A stretch of 64,000 bases of DNA from the NCBI GenBank assembly GCA_963920765.1, contig OY987251.1:12961219-13025218 (forward strand), written 5' to 3'. The notes under the pieces are model-generated. The model made no database searches. It had not been told where the DNA came from and saw only the letters and a program-made list of their open reading frames with translations. Position 1 is the first letter of the stretch; the number at the start of each line of letters is the position of its first letter. Source of the DNA: Ulota crispa. Lineage: Eukaryota; Streptophyta; Bryopsida; Orthotrichales; Orthotrichaceae. This document shows, piece after piece, positions 58,235 to 64,000 of the stretch. A program made the position numbers and the translations under genes.

Positions 58235-59139
58235 CCCTTTACTGCCCGGTTAACCACTTTTGGATTGATTTTGGTGCTTTGTGGTTCTTGTCATTTTTGT
58301 TTTTTTTAATCTGCAAAAACATATAACGTAATGGAGTTGGGGGTTTAGTTTGTGCTCCTATTAGAACAAATTTCAAAAGAAGGCATAAAGAAACATGGTA
58401 GCTATGCATGTTTTACATATGAAGTTGGGAATCTCATATAGGAATAACAAGATTGCGTATTCCATGAAATCTTAAACTCCAAAGGTTTGCTATATGTGGG
58501 ATGTTCCATGCATGATGTATTCAACCGTACATGTGTGGCCATGTTCATATTCTTCCAACGTTCGTATTCTTCCAATGCTCAATTTCACAAATCATGCCGT
58601 GAAATGCACAAATTGACTTGAATTTTGTAATTTTTAAATGTGCAGTAACCTCAAATGGGGCAATAGCCTTTACAAATTTTGCCACTATCAAAAGTTTCAA
58701 TTGCACAATTGACACTACTTAGTTAGAGTGTTTGACGCTTTTGCACAACAAGTTTTTTTGGATCATCTAGCTTCTCACAATCCTCACGTGGAATTGTTCT
58801 GCTGCATCAATTTTTTTTTTAATATTCGTGTTGCTAAAGTTTATAGCTTTGATATGTTTGATCCAATTTAATTTTAGAAACACAAATTTATTCTTGAATG
58901 TGTTTTGCAGACCATATCGCTAGAAGAAACCCGTGTTTTTTATAACGGATTTTTTTGAAGGTTCACTTGTTTTTATGTTACACTTGATGAGAGAACTAAC
59001 ATCAAGATGTTATTTCTAACCTGAATTATAACATAAAAACAAGTGGACATTCAAAAAAAATCTGTTATGAAAAACACAGGATTCTTCTAGTATAGTGCAA
59101 ATTTGAGGTGCCCCCAAATGGCGGACGATCACTAAAGGG
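58235..59139. mobile_element. TTAA-flanked piggyBac-like element PB21
   Basis: The element is TTAA-CCCTTTACTGCCCGG ... CGATCACTAAAGGG-TTAA, flanked at 58231-58234 and 59140-59143. It contains a nested hairpin MITE at 58920-59090. Confidence 0.78.
58920..59090. mobile_element. Hairpin MITE with CTAGAAGAA ends
   Basis: CTAGAAGAAACCCGTGTTTT, ATAACGGATTTTTTTGAAGG and CACTTGTTTTTATGTTA are mirrored in the right half, giving arms of about 65 bp with few mismatches. Confidence 0.85.
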
Positions 59140-59678
59140 TTAAAGATCTTCAAATATACGCTAAGGTGCAAGGGCTTGGTAAGACATTTTAAGGTGCAAG
59201 GGCTTGGTAAGACATTTGAGTGTTTAGTTCGTTCAAACTACCATTACTTTTAACAAAACATTTATGGAATTTTTGAGAACATTCTCTTAAAATATTGTAA
59301 AATTATGAAGCACTGATGTTATTTGAAAACAAACATTGAAGTTTAATCAACTAAAGATGAGAAAAGATTCACAAAACTGAAAAATGACTATAATGTGTCA
59401 TTATAAAAAAAACTAGACATTAGGAACACAAATTATGTTTGATCTTTTAATTTCAATTACCTACTATCTTCCAACTTGGATGTGGATAATGAACTAAATG
59501 TTGGTAAGATGAGAACGAATGGCAAATTATATGACTATTAATTTGGTTGGTTTTTTGGTGTAAACATAAACATTGAATGATATTGAAGCCTTAATTGCAA
59601 AAAATGAAAATTTGCTATTAATTGTAATTACTTAGTGTTTAATTTTGGTTGGCTTACCTTTGAAATTAATTTTATAAT

Positions 59679-59686
<8 letters not shown>

Positions 59687-59716
<30 letters not shown>
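59687..59716. repeat. (TA)n microsatellite
   Basis: About 15 TA units. Confidence 0.95.
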
Positions 59717-59717
<1 letters not shown>

Positions 59718-59737
59718 CCAATAGATTTTAGTAATGG

Positions 59738-60294
59738 GTAGTTGCAAGAAACACTTGTTTTGCTTTCTGTCCCCTTGTTGCACGGCAAGTGGTTTTAGGA
59801 ATGAAAAAAAAAAACTTAGGGTCACAAATTTGGGAAGTAGTTCACCATTCATCATTACATGGATTTACCAAAGGGTTTTTAAAAAAAATGTAAATTATAT
59901 GCCCTCCACATTCCCTCAAAGTGGGCATCCTTTGGACAGGCATTAGGGTTTGGAAACAAACATTCTTGGAAATTTATTTGCATCAATCAATGCCCCTCAT
60001 AGTGGACCAAAATGGCTATTTTTTGTTTTAATCTCTTGAAATCTTTCACTATTTTCTAAAAAGTAAAAAGGAAGTCAACTTTTTGTTGGTAATTTCTGTC
60101 CCTCTATTTTTGTGCATAACTTTTAGAATAATTTTTTTCTAGGTTTGAAGTTTCACAAATATGCTATTTTAAGTGCTTTACAAATTTTCTATATTTTATT
60201 TCACTAAAAAAAATTCAAAAGCTCATAGTACTACCTAGTACTACAAGTTTTAAGGGTGTTTGACACAAAACTGTGAAGTGTTTCTTGCAACTAC
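59738..60294. mobile_element. TIR element GTAGTTGCAAGAAACACTT, copy 2
   Basis: GGTAGTTGCAAGAAACACTT at the left and GTGTTTCTTGCAACTAC at the right are perfect inverted ends of about 18 bp. The interior matches 37761-38499 with deletions. Confidence 0.85.
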
Positions 60295-60399
60295 ATTAAT
60301 GTAGTTTGAATAAATTGGTCTTAAACATTATAAAAGATAAGAGAATGATAATAAGTACATGTGGTGCCATTGATTGAGATGCATGTAACCAATGGGAAA

Positions 60400-60650
60400 T
60401 GCTATTTCATAAGTGGAGATTTGTGAGCCATGAGCCATGAGCCATGAGCCATGAGCATGGATTTTTTGTCAAAATAATAAATTTGACCTATAAATGTGTA
60501 CATAGGGGCCTATAAATGTGCATTTAAAACTACTATCTCTTAAAAAAATTGCTATTTTTAAAATTGTATCATTGATTTTGAGACTCCGTTCTTGCTCACA
60601 AAATCTTGAATCCCCCTCATGACTCACCATTTTACACTCACCAAATAAAT
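60400..60650. mobile_element. MITE with GAGCCATGAGC ends, copy 3
   Basis: The left end TGCTATTTCATAAG runs into GTGAGCCATGAGCC. The right end is CCCCTCATGACTCACCATTT. At the left a 7-bp unit GAGCCAT is expanded to four copies (60424-60451). Confidence 0.7.
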
Positions 60651-61622
60651 TAGTCATGTAACCAATATGGGGGGTGTTTATAATATGGGGGGTGTTTATA
60701 TAGATATTGACTTTGCCTTCCATACATACTATAATAGATGGTTTAGTTTTTGTTTAAAAAACAAACCATCACATGAGCACTATGCACAAGATTTCTAATT
60801 TGAATCACAACTATTAAAATTAATGCAATAGAGCATTTCTAATGCAAACAAACAAAATCACTTTGAAAGGCCAAACATGTACTGTACAGAAGCACAAAAA
60901 CAATGTTAATTGAGGCAAAAAGAAGGCGATTACCTTTATTAAAATTTAGAGGTCTGAACAATGTACAAAGTATTTCCCAAAACTTAATTCCGTGCACATA
61001 AAACAATTTTTTCTGTAACAAATTTTCTAAATTGGCAAAGTAAATTTGCTACACCTAGAATTATTTCCAATGTAATTTGAATTGACTAGTAATAGTCTCT
61101 ATCCAAAATTGACCTTTACATTTTATACAAATATTTAACAAGTTACTAAGACATTTCTTAAAAAATGTTAGATACTTTTTTTGGTCCTTATAACTTGGAA
61201 TCTTGCATTAACTAAGAGACTTATTGAGTTGGGAAGAGGGATGTAAAAACAAAAGGCCCTAGGCATTAGGAAGAAATTGAGCCCTCCAAGGGGCTGCAAG
61301 TTTGGTTGTTCCCAGTGCTAGGAGAAAAAAATATAAGAGTTTAAAAATAACATAAAAAATGTTTTATTTTTATTTTTATAAAATAATAATTAATCATATC
61401 ATCTGATATGGTTGAGCTTCAACTAGGTCAACCTCCCCATGTGGAAGTGTTCCCATGTTTTGGGAGAATGGGCCCAAAGTTCCCATGGTTTTGGGGAAGG
61501 AGCCCCTCCTTGGGCCCAAATCCCTTGTAATATCCAAGTGCCCCAATTAGGGACCTAACCATCCTATCCAACTAGAGATGTTTGTTTGCTTATAGTAAAA
61601 ACGGCTAACCTTTTCAACTTGA
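60651..61622. other. AT-rich intergenic stretch
   Basis: A 20-bp direct duplication (ATATGGGGGGTGTTTATA) occurs near 60665-60702, and TTCCCATGTTTTGGG-like repeats near 61450-61500. No gene is seen. Confidence 0.4.
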
Positions 61623-62414
61623 ACCCCTGAGCGCCCCAGGGACCAGAATATGGTCGCTCAAAATCAAATTTTTGGCAAAGCCAAGTTCATATCAAAAGTA
61701 TACTTCCCAAAAAATTGTAGTTGGTCTAGGATACGGTACAACACTCACGTCACATAGTGGGCGATGGGGGTTTCACCACTTGTACAAGCTGGATTGTGCA
61801 AGTCAAGTATGACAATAGTATGCAAAAACTTCATTTCATACGATTTAGGGTTTAGGTGCAAGCATAGAAACCACCGGCTATGGTCAGTTCCATACTATTA
61901 GGGGTGTTTTGGCACGCATACCTCATACTAGAGAATGATTTTGCACTTGTACCACCGGGAGCTATGCCCTTGTGGAGGTCAAAGCCGTACCTATACCCCA
62001 TCTATTGTCCACCATGCCGTGGGAGCCATGCAACTTTGGGCTTCTAAAAAAGCACCTTGCAAATATCAAAACATCACCAAATTTGGCACCAAGCAAGATA
62101 CTTGTAAGTTGCACCTCTTGCGTAAATTTCATCAAAAGGAGCCTCCTCTAAGGCATGAAATTTTGCATCTGTAGCCACAAACCCCCACAGAATTGGCCAG
62201 TTACCACACAGTCAACTATACTTTGACTATTATAATCTTTGAAATGGTGCGGTCAAAAATTTTGTTAATTTTTGGTCGGGTGCATCGAACACCCTTTCTA
62301 CTATTTTAGTGGTGAATCCTCCTCAATCTAAGTTCCCACCTTGGGATGTACAATGTTCTCAAGCATGGTCCCCTTAGCCTCATTTTTTCCGTTTTCACTA
62401 TAGGTGCTCAAGGG
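61623..62414. mobile_element. TTAA-type piggyBac-like element PB22
   Basis: The element is TTGA-CCCCTGAGCGCCCC ... GGTGCTCAAGGG-TTAA. The right TTAA is at 62415-62418 and the left tetranucleotide has one change. It is 792 bp with short frames only. Confidence 0.65.
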
Positions 62415-62519
62415 TTAAGACCACCACATTAAGAGAAAAATTCCATGTTGGCCTTGGAACTCAAGCTCTTCTTGCATGGCATATAATATTGTACAAAAAT
62501 TAAGATACTTTAACTAAAG

Positions 62520-62931
62520 GGAATTGATAGGTGCACACTTAGGGTTTGATATATGCACACCCCCGCGGAGTAGATTTTAGATTTTCACTATCAAAAAGTT
62601 GAGTTTGAAAATTTTGAATTCAGATTTGGACTTAGAGACCTTGATTTAGTGTAGAACCATAAAGGAGGTTACAATTGAACAACACCTAATGAAAAAGCCT
62701 AGCTAGGGTGCAAACTATTACTTTTACTTTTATTTGTAAAAAAAAGCTAAACTTTTTCATTTGGTGTTGTTCAATTGTAACCTCCTATATGGTCTACACC
62801 AAATGAAGGTATCTGAGTCCAAATCTAAATTCAAAATTTTCAAATTCAAGTTTTTGATGATAAAAATCTAAAATCTACCCCGCGGGAGTAAGCATATATC
62901 GAACCCCGGATGTGTGCACATATCAGTTCCC
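62520..62931. mobile_element. Palindromic MITE family AATTGATATG, copy 3
   Basis: It begins GGAATTGATAGGTGCACAC and ends GTGTGCACATATCAGTTCC. The arms are self-complementary through TCACTATCAAAAAGTTGAG, with loops as in copies 1 and 2. Confidence 0.85.
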
Positions 62932-63909
62932 TAACTAAAATGCATTCACAAAATTTCAAACTTAGATGGGATTTCTTTTGAAGACTAGTCAAATATCGTA
63001 GTGAATTCAACCATGTAAACCATGGATTCACTTGTTCAAATTAAAAAATACCATTATTCATATCAATTGGTGCTTTCATGGTAGTATGGTACTCACAAAA
63101 ATGCTACACAACATAATTAAATAACATAAATGACATTTTTGTTAGCTCAATAAAGGCTAATTATAATTTGCTATAAGTGTGCAGTGCATTTGTGACTAAC
63201 AGAAAAATTGAATTTTCATCATTATTAGGAGATTATTAACATTTTTCAATTGTAGCATGGTAAAAAAGAAAAAAAACTTGAATTCATTAGCGAAATTAGT
63301 ATACATTAAACCTTAACAATGCAAGGGATGGGTAGCATGTAGACTTGGATTGTTCAAAACAAATAAATGCATAGGAAGAATTCATAGTCAAGCTCTTCCT
63401 TCTTGCAAGTCATATTTTTCTTTCTACGTCTACATGAATTGATTCAATTCAATGCCTTTCAAAAAATTCACAGAGCATCCAACGACAACATTGATATCAT
63501 AGTCACAAAGTAAACAAAGATTGCTTTCCAAGTATAATTGGATGTACTTCATCTATTTCATGCAACTCCGACAACAAACATTCAAAGTCATCCATTATTC
63601 ATAATTGGGATGCTAGCTTTTTTTTACAAGTCAAGATCAAAGGTTTCATTTTTGTTCAGTTTTTTGCTCCAAAGTGATACTATTGTTTTTGATAGAATTC
63701 TTGGCAATATATTCTTCATTTTTTGTAGATAAATTTACTAAATTACTCTACTATCTTGAGATGATATTGCTTTCTAGATGAATGTGAACTAACTTTGACA
63801 ATGAAATGGACTTTCATCCACAATTTGCATATGGCATGCATGACCATGAATATAAATAGCTTTGTCTTCCTAGTCAAACAATTTTCTTTCTACACTACAC
63901 TAATTATTG
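62932..63909. other. AT-rich intergenic stretch
   Basis: No gene or bounded element is seen. Confidence 0.4.
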
Positions 63910-64000
63910 TATTTAGGTTGCCTTAACAATTAGATTCCTTACCCTAAAAAGGTATATCATGACTCATTGTTTGGCCACTTAGAGGAGCTTTCTAAAGACT
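63910..64000. mobile_element. MITE with GTATTTAGGTTGCC end, cut by the window edge
   Basis: TGTATTTAGGTTGCCTTAAC and then GACTCATTGTTTGGCCACTT match the family at 6425, 32254 and 42184, in the orientation of 6425. Confidence 0.7.

Overview
The window looks like nuclear DNA of a land plant that still makes swimming sperm (a bryophyte, lycophyte, fern or similar). The histone H4 protein is the plant form (Ile-60, Arg-77), promoters carry plant telo-boxes (AAACCCTAA) and a short CCCTAAA tract is present. One gene encodes a sperm-tail PG-rich (STPGR/SHIPPO-type) protein, which is expected only where cilia or flagella are made. I cannot name the species.

Four protein genes can be supported, each a GC-richer island in AT-rich repeat DNA. 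(1) HOP2, a meiotic recombination factor, lies at 1952-4650 (+) in six exons. (2) An STPGR protein gene lies at 7101-8269 (-), apparently broken by a one-base deletion. (3) A probable two-exon gene lies at 41164-45200 (+); its product starts with a Cys/His motif seen in plant-specific proteins, and its 2.8 kb intron is full of transposons. (4) An intronless histone H4 gene lies at 54715-55026 (-), with an E2F-like site and telo-box upstream and a hairpin 37 nt past the stop that resembles the animal histone 3' stem-loop. A plastid ndhF fragment sits near 22.1-22.25 kb.

Most of the remainder is non-autonomous DNA transposons. The main group is a set of about 22 elements (71 bp to about 1.2 kb) that start CCC(C)TAAAGGACC, end in the inverse and nearly always sit between TTAA tetranucleotides: the pattern of piggyBac-type, TTAA-targeting transposition. 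Several abut and share a single TTAA, one is a 71-bp hairpin and one is an inverted duplication. Other groups are Stowaway-like, pogo/Emigrant-like, Mutator-like, CACTA-like and several unclassified families with terminal inverted repeats, many nested inside each other. I found no transposase gene and no LTR retrotransposon.

A second theme is tandem duplication of gene flanks: about 375-bp units upstream of HOP2, eight about 80-bp units downstream of H4, a repeated pyrimidine tract before the last exon of the 41-45 kb gene, and repeated 3' flank after it. A satellite with a 10-bp basic period fills about 0.9 kb inside a CACTA-like element near 30.5 kb. The genes are functionally unrelated apart from a loose link to reproduction (meiosis, sperm flagellum) and S phase.
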